Source: Paraescarpia echinospica
Lineage: Eukaryota > Annelida > Polychaeta > Sabellida > Siboglinidae
Reading direction: 5' to 3'
Assembly: GCA_020002185.1 (NCBI GenBank)
Contig: CM034535.1
Span: 69,428,012 to 69,492,011 of the forward strand
DNA length: 64,000 bases
In this document: positions 33,036 to 44,799 of the stretch, in pieces
Position numbering within the stretch: the stretch's first letter is position 1
Layout of the letters: every line of letters begins with the position of its first letter
Notes under the pieces: model-generated
What the model was told of the DNA's origin: nothing
The model's input: only the letters and a program-made list of their open reading frames with translations
The model's database searches: none
Program-made: the position numbers and the translations under genes

Positions 33036-34084
33036 CCACATCTGAAGTTTTGATTTGAACCCCGTTTGCACGTTTTCACCACGACTTTGCTTTATTCAAC
33101 TATGTTTTAAAATGTGTTCAAAGATGTCAGCCTCGTATACCCGTGGTTTTGTCCACTAATTCTCCTTAAACAAATACATGTTGCAATTCGCTGTGAAACA
33201 CTGGAAAGTATTGTTGCTCGTCTTTAGGCTAACTGATGTTTGACAGAACCTCGCCTCCGTGTGAAGACGTATAGCAATGTGACTTGCACCGATCGCGTCA
33301 CAGTGAACCAATAAAATGTGATATTTGAGGGGACATCATTTCACGAAGTCGACGATATTTATGGCACAATTACTTTCGCCTGCTCTGGTAGACTATTTGG
33401 CATGATATTTTAATGATGAAATAAACACGTGGTTGTGTTTAGGTTTTACGCATTTGACATACACCCTTAACTGTTTATGCTCGGTTTGGTTCTTTAGTGT
33501 TGTTTCATGAACTAAGCACATTTCCTTTGAACTGTTGATGTATAGGTACTGTATATCCAGCAAATTTCAGTCCCCAAACCGCCGTTCTCAAACGCCGATC
33601 CAGACTGGTATACAAAGTTGTGTTCTTGTTTCAAGTTATTCCTTTTAGCACGTTGCAGTTGTAAATCCAGCTCTTTATTCTGCTGCCCTACCCACAGCCC
33701 CTACGTTTTCTCTGTGCCTGCTCACAATCCATATTTGCCAATAAGCTGTTTCAATTCTATTATCTGTTGTTGTTTTTCACAGCGGCGAGGTTCACCGCCC
33801 ACTACCACTGGTAGGTTGTCTGGGTGTGTATGAGCTTCCGGATAATACATCCCTCCTACACTTCTTTCCGCTAATCAATACCGCAATGAAAGTTTCATTT
33901 AATGAATAGCAGTGAGCATAAGGCAGTCCTATGTCACAGGCTGACGTTCACACTGAAGGTTTAAGATATTTCTGGTCCGCAAAGTACTCTATCTTTCGTA
34001 AATAAAAAAAAATATGTTAAATTTTTAAATCAAGAATATGGCGTGATACTTGCTTTTTTATTAAACGACATATATTTTGTATTA
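33036..34084 (+). other. Intron 1 of the synaptotagmin-family gene, nothing recognised
   Basis: No credible exon, RNA or repeat family. A 71-codon frame at 33618-33833 has no recognisable features. Confidence 0.4.
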
Positions 34085-34112
34085 GTCTCTCAATTAATGC
34101 TAAGAAGACAAA
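34085..34112 (+). pseudogene. LINE fragment left of the LTR element
   Basis: The last codons before the LTR read SLSINAKKTK in the + strand frame, matching the 'GL.IN..KTK' motif that follows the RT active site in many LINEs. The same frame continues at 40773 on the other side of the LTR element. Only about 30 bp are recognisable, so the LINE is 5'-truncated close to this point. Confidence 0.65.
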
Positions 34113-34858
34113 TGTAAACAAGTCAGACGACTGGGTTTTTGGGCACGACAGAGTTTATTGAATTGTCAATGTTTTAAGCTCCCAGAGGGATACTCAACGT
34201 TCTGTAACATATAATCACATAATGTTACAACTGGATAGTTATCGTGTATATATCAACAATAACAAAATAACAGCAATACATAATCAATCCCAATACATTC
34301 ACGTCACCTTCTGCACTATGTAATTACACACCTATTATTATAGGATAATATTCGCATATGTATTTCAAACCTTTTAGAGACATAGTAATACACACCAGTG
34401 AATTCGAGATAGTACTTCGTATTACTACATTACCTAGCATCTGCCTATGCAGTTGCATTAGTTACATGACAATACTGAACTACCCAGTATATAGAACCGC
34501 CACGCCCTTATAATCCCCGTCTAAATTGGAAACATAACACCATTAATAAATTTAACGTTACGTATTATTCTAATGTATCATATAATAATAATAATCCAAT
34601 ACAATGCAATGATTAAGCCCCCACTACCAATAACACATACATATAACAAGACTAACTTACCAGGCCGTAGGTATAAACGAACTACTGGGCCCAGAGACTC
34701 TACAAGTGTGGGTGTGTCTCTGTCACTGGCCCAGGGCAAACTGCGCCTGATAAAATAGCTGACCGGTTTAGCTCGACTAGCAGGGTGTGGCCTCTAACCC
34801 CTAGTGGCCTCTGGTGAATTAACATATATATAGTACTAGAATATCCACCAGGGTTACA
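34113..34858 (-). repeat. LTR (3' LTR of the element)
   Basis: 746 bp, starting 'tgtaaacaagtcagac' on the plus strand and ending 'ccaccagggttaca'. It differs from the other LTR by a handful of substitutions ('aatgttac'/'aatgatac', 'taagccccc'/'taaaccccc', 'cccctagtgg'/'cgtatagtgg') and one TA dinucleotide. Confidence 0.95.
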
Positions 34859-34870
34859 TGTCCCCCAAGT
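34859..34870 (-). other. Polypurine tract
   Basis: Immediately inside the 3' LTR the minus strand reads ACTTGGGGGACA, a short purine-rich tract expected to prime plus-strand DNA synthesis. Confidence 0.55.
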
Positions 34871-34891
34871 TTAAAATTTAGCCGGCCGCGG

Positions 34892-35287
34892 CTAACATAA
34901 TAAATTGAAATCATTAACTAAGGACGGACCTAGGTTCTCGATGTGGATTACTATGGTACCCGCATTGCTTCGCGTTGACCGACGTAACGGTGTGTTCGGA
35001 GTAATTGATTCTTCTACGTCCGAGTTCAAGTCTAAATGGCCATTGTTCGGTTGACAAGAGATTGTCACCTCGTATGGTGGGTGGTCAGTTTCCTCACTGT
35101 CTTGACCTAGTCTGCTCAGTCTTGACCCTTTCGCAGTCTCTGGGACACAAACCCGCAAGTCTTTGCGGTTAATTATGCGTTTCTTGTGCCCCCTCGCCGG
35201 TACGACTACGTATGTGTCGTCCTTTTGTTCTGTCACTACGTACACTCCCGGGTCCCATGCATCCGCAATCTTGTTACGCCCTCTCAC
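34892..35287 (-). pseudogene. Retrotransposon pol C-terminus (frame-shifted from integrase)
   Basis: 131 codons continuing the integrase C-terminus: NKIADAWDPGVYVVTEQ resembles the GPY/F-type module of Ty3/gypsy integrases, followed by a Ser/Thr-rich tail ending near the polypurine tract. It is in a different frame from the main integrase frame, which ends at 35284; a small indel near 35290 separates them. There is no chromodomain. Confidence 0.75.
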
Positions 35288-37365
35288 CCTATTGCGTAAA
35301 TGTACACGTTCCCAACTCGCAGTGCATTCTCCCCGACATGCTTGTCATAACTTGCTTTTCGGTTAGCAATGTCTAACTTCAGCTGTTCCGCAGCTTTAGC
35401 ATAGGCACTTGTCAGTCTAGCCTGATGATAGTCAACCCAGTCCAGGTTGGCTCCATGAACCGTTTGTAATTGGAGGGTGTCGTCACTGTGCAGTTTGATA
35501 TCAATCGGTAAGCGCGGAACACGACCGAACATGATATAGAATGGCCTAAACCCCGTTGCAGCATGAGGGGTCACATTATATGCATACGTAAGTTCTGGCA
35601 AATATTCCGGCCATTTGGTCTTCTGGGCGGGTGTCAGTGTGCGTAACAATCCATGCATTGTTCTGTTGTATCGCTCACATTGTCCATTTCCCATGGGATG
35701 GTACGGTGTCGTACGAGATTTCTCGATACCGTATATCTTATACAACTCTTTGACAATTTTTGCGTCAAAACATCTCCCTTGATCAGAGTGTATACGACAC
35801 GGAACTCCATAACGCAGAAACCATTCCCGTACCAGGGTTTTTGCTACCGTTAGGGCTGTTTGGTTTCTCGTCGACACGGCTATTGTGTATTTACTGTACA
35901 CGTCGGTCATGACCAGGACATTCTCGATGCCGTTACTAGCTGGTTCAAGAATTGTGAAGTCTATTGCGATGACTTCTAATGGGCCCCTTGTCACAATACT
36001 ATGCATTAGACTCCGTACCTTCAAATGTGGCATCTTTGCAAGATTACAACGATCACACTTCGAAATCCAATTCAGGATGTCGGAACGCATATTCGGCCAG
36101 TAGAATCTAGCTCGTACTAGCTTCTCAACTCTATCAATGCCTTGATGTCCCATCCGATCATGTAATTCTTGTAATACCTCCTCCCTCATTGTACGCGGTA
36201 ACAACAACTGGCTTACCTTTTCTCCACTCATTGGGTCTATTAGGGTTCTGCACAATTTTCCTGAACAGACCTGAATGCGGTCCCATTGTTGTAGCAGTTT
36301 CGCTACTGCCGGTTGTTCTTTCCGTCTTTCTCCGAGTGTCGATTCTCGCCCTCTGTCTATGTAATGCCAGACTCGACCCAAAACCGGATCATAACGTTGT
36401 GCCTCCTGGATCGCGTCCGAACTAAGACTTGGTAGGATCGGCGACTCTGCATACTTGGATGTATATCGCACCTGTGCTGTGGTGGTACAGACTGCTGCCT
36501 TGAGTAATTTCTGGCGCAAATCGCACGGCAACACCGTTACTTTGAGAATGTCAGCTATTTCGTCTTCTTCGATGACTGTGAACTCTTTTGTTTCAGTCTG
36601 AAGTGGTTTCCGGCTCAGACCGTCCGCCGATGCATTAAGTCTTCCGGAACGATAGCGAATGCTGAAATTGAACCTGGCTAGCTCTGCCTGCCAGTGGTGT
36701 TCCGCCGCCGTTAGCTTTGCCGAAGTCTGAATATACGACAATGGGTTATTGTCGGTATATACTACAAATGGAACGCTCAACAAGTAGTCGCGGAATTTCT
36801 CAGTCACCGCCCATTTCACTGCTAACAACTCTAATTTCATAGAGCTATAAGCCGTTCGGTTCTTCTCAGGACCCCTGAGACTACGGCTAGCATAGGCTAT
36901 AACTCGGGTTTTCCCTTCCTGTTCCTGGAGTAGTAACGCTCCTAGTCCTTGGTGACTGGCGTCTGTCTCCAGAATGAATGGTTTCGTGAAATCAGCGAAT
37001 CCCAAGACTGGAGCTGTAGTAAGAGCATGTTTCAGTGAATCAAATGCTTCTTGGTGTTCCTGCCTCCACACAAACGGTACCGGTTTGGCTGAATTCCACT
37101 TTCTACCTGGTTTTCTCTTCTTTCCTTTGTTGGGATCTTGATCCACCAATTCATATAGAGGTGATGCCAACTGTGAAAAGTGATGAATGTAACGTCGGTG
37201 ATATCCCGCTGTTCCCAAGAAAACCTTGAGTTCTCTCGCGTTTTCAGGTACTGGCCATTCCCTTACTGCGTTCACCTTCTCTGGATCCCCAGAAATCCCT
37301 TCATTAGAGATTATCTGTCCCAAATAAGAAACCGATTCCTGAAATAGGTAACATTTTGGGCTCAA
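35284..37365 (-). pseudogene. Retrotransposon pol: RT end, RNase H and integrase
   Basis: 693 codons. The beginning (SYLGQIISNEGI then FLGTAGYHRRYIHHFS) is the RT thumb/connection. RNase H carries ILETDASHQGLGALL (first catalytic Asp), LELLAVKWAV (Glu), VYTDNNPL (Asp) and ADGLSR. Integrase starts with an HHCC zinc finger (HDRMGHQG ... CDRCNLAK). The DDE core follows: AIDFTILEP (D), HSDQGRCFD (D) and TPYHPMGNGQCERYNR (E). All visible catalytic residues are present. It is separated from the upstream protease/RT frame by a small deletion near 37335 and from its own C-terminus by an indel near 35290. Confidence 0.93.
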
Positions 37366-38914
37366 TCTTTAGACCGTGAGATGCCAGTCGTTGGAACACC
37401 AAATTCAGTCGTTCAAAGTGTTCTTCAATGGGAGAGGAGTAGATGATTATATCATCCAAAAAAATAAGTACTTTTTCATTCATCTCTTCCCTGAACACAA
37501 TGTGCATTAATCTCTGGAAGGTTGCTGGTGAATTGCAAAGCCCGTATGGCATTTTGTTGTACTCGTACAACCCCATGGGGGTGGTGAACGCTGTCTTGTG
37601 TTGATCAACCTCGTCTAACTCCACCTGATTATAAGCCGATTTCAAATCGACAGTCGAGAAATACTTTGCTCCCGATAGGTAGTCGAAGATCTCATCCACT
37701 CGGGGAAGTGGAAACGCATCTTTTCTTGTCTTGGTATTAAGCCTGCGATAATCCACGCACATCCTAATCTTACCGTTCTTCTTTCGACAAATAACAATCG
37801 GACTCGCAAATTCCGACTGACTGGGCTTAATTATCCCTTTGTGGACTAGATCTTTAATGTGCGCTTTAACTTCCTCAAACTGAGTTGGTGGAATGCGACG
37901 ATAGGCCGCCTTAACAGGGCTGTCGTCTGAGGTGTATATTCGGTGTTTAACCGTGTCCGTCAATCCCACGTCATTCTCGTCCTGGGCAAATACTTGCTGA
38001 TTGTTATGCAATAATTCCACTAGTCGATCTTTGCCTATTGGCGGTATCTCACCTATGTGTACCTCTTCCATCCAGTTGTACCCAGGGTCAAGGGGTGACG
38101 CATCAGATATATATTTACATTGCTCGCTGCTTACCTGTCGTGTAGTAGCAGTTACCTGTCGTGGTTCTAGGGACACTCGCAAGCCGTCATCCAATTCTTC
38201 GAAATCAACGAAGTGTTCCTGATTCCGGTCGACTACATCTACCGTATAGATCCTCCCGACAGGTGAATGGGAACGTAGCCACACATCGTCAGAGGTCGGG
38301 TTGAGGATAGTTACTTCGAAATGTCCATTGATGGAACCTACTAAACAAGTTTGGAGTAGTAAACCTCCCTTCAGGGGAACATCGAATGGCTCTACCATTC
38401 CGTTACCGGTGCAATGTGGACCTGATACTGTTACGTTACACGACGACCATGCTGGTATCTTAACACTAGTATCACCTGCAATTTTCACTACTCTTCCATC
38501 GATATCCTGTTTCGGGTTAGTATCATGGGTCTCAATAGTATGAAGTAGTTCCCTTATCTCTGGCATGTCACCCAAAACATTCATACCCAGTATTCCAGAC
38601 GTTGGTCGGGAGGGGACAAACCCTGGTGGATCTTTTTGTACCAAAATACCTTTATTCTTAACGACCGTGCCCAACACATTTATATCGGCTGTGAAGTACC
38701 CTATATAAGGGAACTCTAGAGCATTGGCTGCTTCCAGCCGTAACCACGCTGATGCGTCCTTTAACCCATTGACTGACGTCATTAAATGTTCATTGAACCA
38801 CCACTCCTGTAAAATCGTTACTTCAGAGCCCATGTCTAAAACCATATTGGTGTCTTCACCTGATATACAACACGAAATTACTGGTGTCTTACCAATGATG
38901 GCGTCAACTAACAT
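37304..38914 (-). pseudogene. Retrotransposon protease and reverse transcriptase
   Basis: 536 codons. An aspartic-protease segment at about residues 20-40 reads MVLDMGSEVTIL; the usual D-S/T-G is D-M-G here, a change at the second active-site residue that would likely impair it. RT follows: KGIIKPSQSEFASPIV, KIRMCVDYRRLN, STVDLKSAYNQVEL (first Asp), MPYGLCNSPATFQRLM and FLDDIIIYS (catalytic DD, F for the usual Y). The frame then runs out of register near 37335. The window context (gag upstream, RNase H/integrase downstream) confirms the order. Confidence 0.92.
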
Positions 38915-38964
38915 AGAGTCTATGTTACTACACCCGCCTGCGTGACGCTCGACAGTAGGGCTAC

Positions 38965-40023
38965 TTAGTTTTCCTGATGATTACGGGGTGTTGACCTACC
39001 CGGCGTTACCGGGCCCTCCCGCAGTGCGCTTGCCCCAGCGCTAGAATTTGGTTGCCCCCCGTATGCCCGATTTTCTGTTTGATCTGTAGTACGGCGCATG
39101 TCCCCAGCACGTTTCCAACAATTAGTGTAAGTGTGCCCGCTTCGGCCACAATACTCACAAGAGACCGAGCCACTGTTACGGGGCTTCGGTCTGCTAGTTC
39201 TATCGCCCCTCTCCACACCCACCGACGACTGTTGTGCTCGCAACAAAGACATAATTTGCGTCTGAGTTGTCGCGAGTAGTTCTAGCTGGGTGGCAATTCG
39301 GTCCAGAATACTCGGGTCGACGGGGGTGTGGTGAGGTTCATGAATTCCCCGAATACATGCATTTTTACACATACTGCTCAATCCGTCCTCCTCGAGACGG
39401 ATCGCTTCCGACCTCAGAGCACTAAATGAAACCGTAGGCTGGGTGCGGACCATTTTTTTAATTTCCCGTTTGATTTGTGGATCAACCAGATTCTCGCAGA
39501 ATACCTCTATCAAAGTTTCATTCTTACTCTGTGATTTGTCTGATAAGCCTTCGGAGATTTCTAGAAGTGCCCGGGAAAAGTCCCTAACGCTTTCTCTATT
39601 TCCTTGACCTCTATCATACAACTCTTTCTTTAACTGCGCATTACTGCGGGTTTCCCCAAAAGTGGACACAAGTAAAGCAAATAGTTTATCGACTGAGTCT
39701 TTCTCCTCCTCAGGCGCATACTTGACTTCTTCCCGGGCAGGTCCATCCAGGTGTGCGATCAGGAAATGTAACCGCTCGACCGATGAGATGGAAGACAAAC
39801 AGTTGCGGGCATCTTCCATCCAGTCGTGTAGATCACACGAACGACCCTCGAACGTCTTTAATTTTCGGGTGGTAGGGGCGGTAACCGTGACGTTGATGGA
39901 TTGTTGGTTTCGCTTGAGCGTTTCCACCATTTCCTCTAGTCGCGCTAACTTCTCGTCTGCCGACGCCATGCTTTCTCGACTCCCCTGGGAGCTTACTCTG
40001 TCGAATCCCACTTCTGACACCAC
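38965..40023 (-). CDS. Retrotransposon gag-like protein
   Basis: 352 codons, beginning next to the primer-binding site. The N-terminus is a coiled-coil-like segment (ADEKLARLEEMVETLKRNQQ). A capsid-like region follows (HDWMEDARNCLSSISSVERLHFLIAHL..., residues 60-200). A single CCHC zinc knuckle, CEYCGRSGHTYTNCW, lies at about residues 285-300; the tail is rich in Pro, Ser and Arg. The protein would assemble particles and bind RNA. The first ATG may be the internal Met of ESMASADEK; the upstream residues overlap the primer site. No internal stop is present. Confidence 0.88.
   Translation of the reverse strand: MVSEVGFDRVSSQGSRESMASADEKLARLEEMVETLKRNQQSINVTVTAPTTRKLKTFEGRSCDLHDWMEDARNCLSSISSVERLHFLIAHLDGPAREEVKYAPEEEKDSVDKLFALLVSTFGETRSNAQLKKELYDRGQGNRESVRDFSRALLEISEGLSDKSQSKNETLIEVFCENLVDPQIKREIKKMVRTQPTVSFSALRSEAIRLEEDGLSSMCKNACIRGIHEPHHTPVDPSILDRIATQLELLATTQTQIMSLLRAQQSSVGVERGDRTSRPKPRNSGSVSCEYCGRSGHTYTNCWKRAGDMRRTTDQTENRAYGGQPNSSAGASALREGPVTPGRSTPRNHQEN
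40001..40022 (-). other. Primer-binding site, tRNA-Leu type
   Basis: The plus strand reads 'gaatcccacttctgacacca' two bases inside the 5' LTR, which is the 3' end of a tRNA-Leu including CCA. The minus-strand element RNA would pair with that tRNA over about 20 bases to start reverse transcription. Confidence 0.85.
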
Positions 40024-40024
40024 T

Positions 40025-40772
40025 TGTAAACAAGTCAGACGACTGGGTTTTTGGGCACGACAGAGTTTATTGAATTGTCAATGTTTTAAGCTCCCAGAGG
40101 GATACTCAACGTTCTGTAACATATAATCACATAATGATACAACTGGATAGTTATCGTGTATATTTCAACAATAACAAAGTAACTGCAATACATAATCAAT
40201 CCCAATACATTCACGTCACCTTCTGCACTATGTAATTACACACCTATTATTATAGGATAATATTCGCATATGTATTTCAAACCTTTTAGAGACATAGTAA
40301 TACACACCAGTGAATTCGAGATAGTACTTCGTATTACTACATTACCTAGCATCTGCCTATGCAGTTGCATTAGTTACATGACAATACTGAACTACCCAGT
40401 ATATAGAACCGCCACGCCCTTATAATCCCCGTCTAAATTGGAAACATAACACCATTAATAAATTTAACGTTACGTATTATTCTAATGTATCATATAATAA
40501 TAATAATCCAATACAATGCAATGATTAAACCCCCACTACCAATAACACATACATATAACAAGACTAACTTACCAGGCCGTAGGTATAAACGAACTACTGG
40601 GCCCAGAGACTCTACAAGTGTGGGTGTGTCTCTGTCATTGGCCCAGGGCAAACTGCGCCTGATAAAATAGCTGACCGGTTTAGCTCGACTAGCAGGGTGT
40701 GGCCTCTAACGTATAGTGGCCTCTGGTGAATTAACATATATATATAGTACTAGAATATCCACCAGGGTTACA
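40025..40772 (-). repeat. LTR (5' LTR of the element)
   Basis: 748 bp, nearly identical to 34113-34858, oriented so that the element is transcribed leftwards. Neither a TATA box nor a poly-A site could be fixed with confidence. Confidence 0.95.
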
Positions 40773-41280
40773 CAAAGGTATTGAAAAACAGAACCTTGAC
40801 ACAGCAACACGTTATGATCAATAACCATCGATTCGACTACGCCAGCAAGTTCACTTATCTGTGCAGCATCATCAGTCTCCAAGGAAATGCAGAAGAAGAC
40901 ACGCAAACACGTTTGCGAAAAACCAGATCACCATTCGCAAATCTACAACATCTTTGGAGACCCTCTGTGTACTCCCGAACGAAAACTCGGAATCAAAACA
41001 ACAATACATCTGCCTCATCCTGAAAAAGAGAAGGTGGATAAGATTTGGTCATGTATACAAGATGAACAGCGACCTGTCAGCGAAACCAACGCAAACCTGT
41101 ACGCCAGAAGCAATCAGAAAAGGAAGCAGACCGAAAGAACATGACAAAGAACGATTCCTGGCGAACTGAATACTGCTGGTCTGAAATGGGACAGAAAGAA
41201 GAGCCCAAGACATATAGGTCAGGTGACATCTTGTGAGAGCCTTATGTGCCACACGGCACAAAGAGGATAAAAAAGTAAGT
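40773..41280 (+). pseudogene. LINE 3' end right of the LTR element (RTE-like)
   Basis: Continues the frame from 34112 after the duplicated CAAA. VMINNHRFDYASKFTYLCSI resembles the 'F.YLGS.I' block; a later piece gives KKRRWIRFGHVYKMNSD, then GSRPKEHDKERF and LKWDRKKSPRHIGQ, matching the common LINE tail 'RW.GHV.RM ... GRP...W ... AQDR'. It ends 'ctatgtgccacacggcacaaagagg' region and 'aaaaaagtaagtac', a short-repeat tail. Frames are broken. It predates the LTR element, which is inserted in it. Confidence 0.75.
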
Positions 41281-42260
41281 ACATATTTATGTTAGAGACG
41301 ACCCCATACTCTTTTGTAACACTCCATGTCAAATCGGACTTTTACAGCATGTTCTGACTTTATGCTCAGGCAACAGAAATAAGGATGCCTCTATTTAAAT
41401 GTCACTCTGCCACGACTCTTTGGTTACAATCTAACCGGTTTCCACTTTGTCACCCCCCATGAAATTATAACATAAATTTCTGCATCGTTATTGATTCATC
41501 AGAAAGAACCGATACAGACAATCACAATGTGAGATTTGATAAAATTAATGTCCAGTACGATATCGAAACAGCTGGTACATCTGAAGTAAAAATGAGAGAG
41601 AGACATACTATAAACCATAAATATAAACGTGACAGTTAACATAACATTAATCAATATAAACACAGGCCAGTCTTAAATATTAATTAATAATTATCTTAAC
41701 AGTTTTTGTCTTAAATATTGATACAGGTGTGGTTATGAAAATCATTGATGCATGGCGTTATCGTCATAACTATCCTAAATGTCCCAAAATCGAATTCGAA
41801 TCGGTCGTTAACAGACGAGGCCACTGATATGCAAATCGACTTGGTCGTTAATTTGTACCTCGGTACTCCGTCTAGCTCCGGTCATTCGTCTTTCGTACGA
41901 CATCGATTTTCCGTTATCTATTTCACTCACGGCCTGTGATGGTTGTCGTGGGGAGAATGTACGTGACAGCTGTTACCGGTGCACGAACTGCGGGGTCATG
42001 TGGACAGTGTGTGTTGTGGACGTCACAGCCATGTTTGCCGACAACTCATCTGGGAAGATGCCAACCACAGAGTTCCTAAGACTCCTCAGTCGGGAAGGAG
42101 ATCGCCATCTCTGTTGCTTATTTCTATTTTGTTGAATCTCCTGCTTTTTGTGTTATCTTTAAAAATACATAATCTCCTTCTTTATAACCGATTGCAAATT
42201 TTTATGTAGTAAAAGTGGCCCACTGCATGCATAAAACGGCTCCATGGAGGTCTTTGTAAC
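41281..42260 (+). other. Intron 1, nothing recognised
   Basis: No exon, RNA or repeat family could be supported in this part of the intron. Confidence 0.4.
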
Positions 42261-42264
42261 TGTA

Positions 42265-42271
42265 ACACACA

Positions 42272-42315
<44 letters not shown>

Positions 42316-42360
42316 CATACGCACGCACACAAACACACACTCACACACACACTCACTCAC
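42265..42360. repeat. (GCAC)n / (CA)n microsatellite
   Basis: An ACGC tetranucleotide run of about 50 bp grading into imperfect CA/CACT repeats. Open frames across it (Cys-Val-Arg-Ala repeats) are artefacts. Confidence 0.95.
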
Positions 42361-43488
42361 GCAAATGCCCTCACTGTACATAGTAGGCCTGGAAGAGTTT
42401 TCTAGAAACAAAAATGCGTTCTTCATTATCTGTCGGTGCGGGCACCAAGGGGATATACTGTGACGTATCATTGCGTTTTAAGGTTAAATCACGTAGAAGC
42501 GGAATTTCTGATGACGTCTGAGATTATGTACGCCAACTATTGCATAACTAAGCAATCAACTTGTTAAAGATTTTGAAATGTTTTACATAATGTGCATTTT
42601 GCGGATAAGATATATATCGGCGGCAGCGACCATTATTTATTTACTTGATGATATCACATTTCCGAGTTTTAAATTTATGTCCATTGACTGGTCACGAAAC
42701 CATTATTCATGGACTTTCAGTGGACAGTGCCCTATTTGTGTTTTGCGACACGGTACGCATAACATGATGCACATTTTAATTTACACGTTGCCATAAAATT
42801 AGTCAAATAATCATAATAAATCATGAAAGACATACAATTATATAAGCTATACCTAGTATTATGTAAGTTACCCGATAATTATTACAGTGTTTTAAAAAGT
42901 TACTCGAGAATTATTACAGTGTCTTAAATAATTACAATGTGGGCTGGCTACATATTATGTGAAAACAAATTTTCAACAGTACGTATAAGTTACACTAAGA
43001 TAAACATTACGTTACACTAAATTAAATACGTTTAAGTAATACTAAATTAAACATCTTTAACGAAAAACAAAACATCAAAGTGTTACCCATGTTTAGAGCA
43101 TATAAAAGCATGACATAGGCGCCGGAAAGAAATTAATATTGGTTGGGCTGAACCTGTGCTTGAGCACCAATCCGCTCTTCTCCGCTGTCAGCACGATTGG
43201 TATCATTGAAAGACCGAGTTGGAAATATTTCGCCGGGACGTTCACAATTTCTTAAGCTATTCAGACTATCTGATAACCTCGATTTGCACACACCCTGAGG
43301 CTCGCCGCCAAAACTCACCTTCAGGTTCTCCAAAAACCTACAGTTGCACCAACAAATATTGGGGGGCTAATCTTATCTCCAGCCTTCCTCCTCAAATATT
43401 TGGGGAAGCCCACCTAGTTCCGCGCCTTAGCATTATATTCTTTATGTGTAAGCTTTCATTTTATCATTGTAATTACGTCTCGTCCAAA
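42361..43488 (+). other. Intron 1, nothing recognised
   Basis: AT-rich; includes short near-repeats of 'taattacagtgt' around 42878-42935 and 'acactaa(g/a)at(a/t)aa' at 43000-43050. No gene is supported. Confidence 0.4.
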
Positions 43489-43645
43489 TGTCCCTAACAG
43501 ACCTTCTCGTCTCCATTCCATTCAGTCTGCGGTCATAGAACAACCATTTATAACATCTTATGCCACAATACATTTTATCCGGTACAATATTTGTTTTGTA
43601 ATGATAGTGATTATTATTGTGTCCTGACACCGCAAAATTGGTATT
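43489..43645 (+). repeat. Dispersed repeat, partner of 46355-46515
   Basis: Starts 'cctaacagaccttctcgtct' and runs to 'ccgcaaaattggta'. The block at 46355-46515 is about 80-85% similar over 155 bp ('cctaaacagacctcctcgtc' to 'gcaaaattggtg'). It is likely part of a transposable element whose other end is the inverted-repeat region at 46 kb. Confidence 0.8.
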
Positions 43646-43719
43646 AAGCTGCAAACTTGTGAAATATATTTTGGTACATTTTTTATTCCACTGTCTGTAC
43701 ACTTTAAAATTATATTTAA

Positions 43720-44300
43720 TTAGCAAAAATACCCGTCACCTGACGGGATACCATGGTAGTTGAAAGTCGTGATAGTAATATTTACCTACTAGTGCTACAA
43801 AACATACAGCATCGTTACATAAACACGATAACTAAACGTTCTCGTAGATATTCGTTGTTTGTTCAAAATGACGAAGGTGGGAGAAAATGTGAAGTTCACG
43901 TCCACCAATAGGCCCTAGTCGTGATAATATAGAATTGTCAAATAATAGTTGTATTACTATACTATTGGCATGATGGTAGACATAAGCGCTACTTCTTGTT
44001 GCTAAGCCCATGACGCTGGAGCCGTTTTCCCGAAGTATTTGCCGCGCGCGTGTGGTTCCTGCGATTGTAAAGTTACGTTTTATGTATTATGCGCACATTA
44101 TGTTCCGAACAATTGATTTATCATTCCCCCATAAAACGTGAGAATCTTGACATATATGGGATATTTTGAAAATATATAGGTCTTACGTCCTATTCGTGGA
44201 TTAATCCATGAAAGTTTGACCCTTGAGGTTCAAGCCGTATAAGAATAAAATGTTATCGTACCGCATACACAGGCTGTTGTGCAAAATCAATGCCCAGTGT
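43720..44300 (-). mobile_element. Helitron-like non-autonomous element, copy 2
   Basis: On the minus strand the end reads 'cccgtcaggtgacggg', then 'tatttttg', CTAA and T: the same hairpin and CTRR|T terminus as 31840-32423. The hairpin's loop bases differ while its stem is preserved. Colinear blocks shared with copy 1 include 'tatgtcaagatt', 'ttgttcggaaca', 'gtgcgcataata' and a 'gccctagtcgtgat' region. Overall similarity is low, so the copies are old. Confidence 0.7.
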
Positions 44301-44389
44301 GTATTAATTTTTAATAATAATAATAAGGTATCTTCTTTTGCGCCTAAATCCTCGAAAACCAAGCTCAGAGACGCATCAAGACAAAAGGG

Positions 44390-44660
44390 TTAGGCAATAT
44401 CAGAATCGATAAGCCATATTAAAGTCATCAACATATGGATCGGTTCATCTGGGAGCGAAGGTGGATACGCAAGGTTATAAAGGTAAGTTTTTAAAAGACG
44501 ACGAAATTGTATAATACTTTCAACTGATCTAACACTAAATAAGAGAAAGCACATCCCAGAGAGTTGGTGCAGCAACAGAAAAAGCCCTAGTTCCAGTATT
44601 AGTACTGACTCTAGGAGTTTTGCATTACTTGTTCATGGAAATAAACCGGACATAGAAAAA
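44390..44660 (-). pseudogene. LINE C-terminal remnant (L2/CR1 style)
   Basis: On the minus strand the sequence encodes a RAFSVAAPTLW-like block in one frame, then ESIIQFRRLLKTYLYNLAYPPS. This is the 'AFS.AAP.LWN.LP ... F...LKT.L' ending of L2/CR1-group LINEs. A stop and a frameshift separate the blocks. Only the 3' end is present. Confidence 0.7.
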
Positions 44661-44799
44661 CGAGATTATAATGTATGCATTTCTGCCAGTATCTTAAAAA
44701 TATGGGACTTAACCTAGAGAGGTATTTTGGGTAGGCTGCAGAATAGACCTGTGCGGCTTAATATCCGGGTTCATGTGGCACGTATTTCATGAAATTCAG

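Larger units (their letters stand above)
34113..40772 (-). mobile_element. Ty3/gypsy-class LTR retrotransposon, full length
   Basis: Two directly repeated LTRs (34113-34858 and 40025-40772) bound an internal region encoding gag, protease, reverse transcriptase, RNase H and integrase in that order on the minus strand, the Ty3/gypsy (Metaviridae) arrangement. LTRs have TG...CA ends. Both sides carry CAAA (34109-34112 and 40773-40776), the target duplication. The two LTRs differ at only about ten positions in 748, implying recent insertion. It lies in intron 1 of the synaptotagmin-family gene, antisense to it, and inside an older LINE remnant. There is no envelope frame. Confidence 0.95.

Noticed and set aside
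32640..33071. Glu/Arg repeat frame on the minus strand
   Set aside because: Antisense reading of a CT microsatellite.
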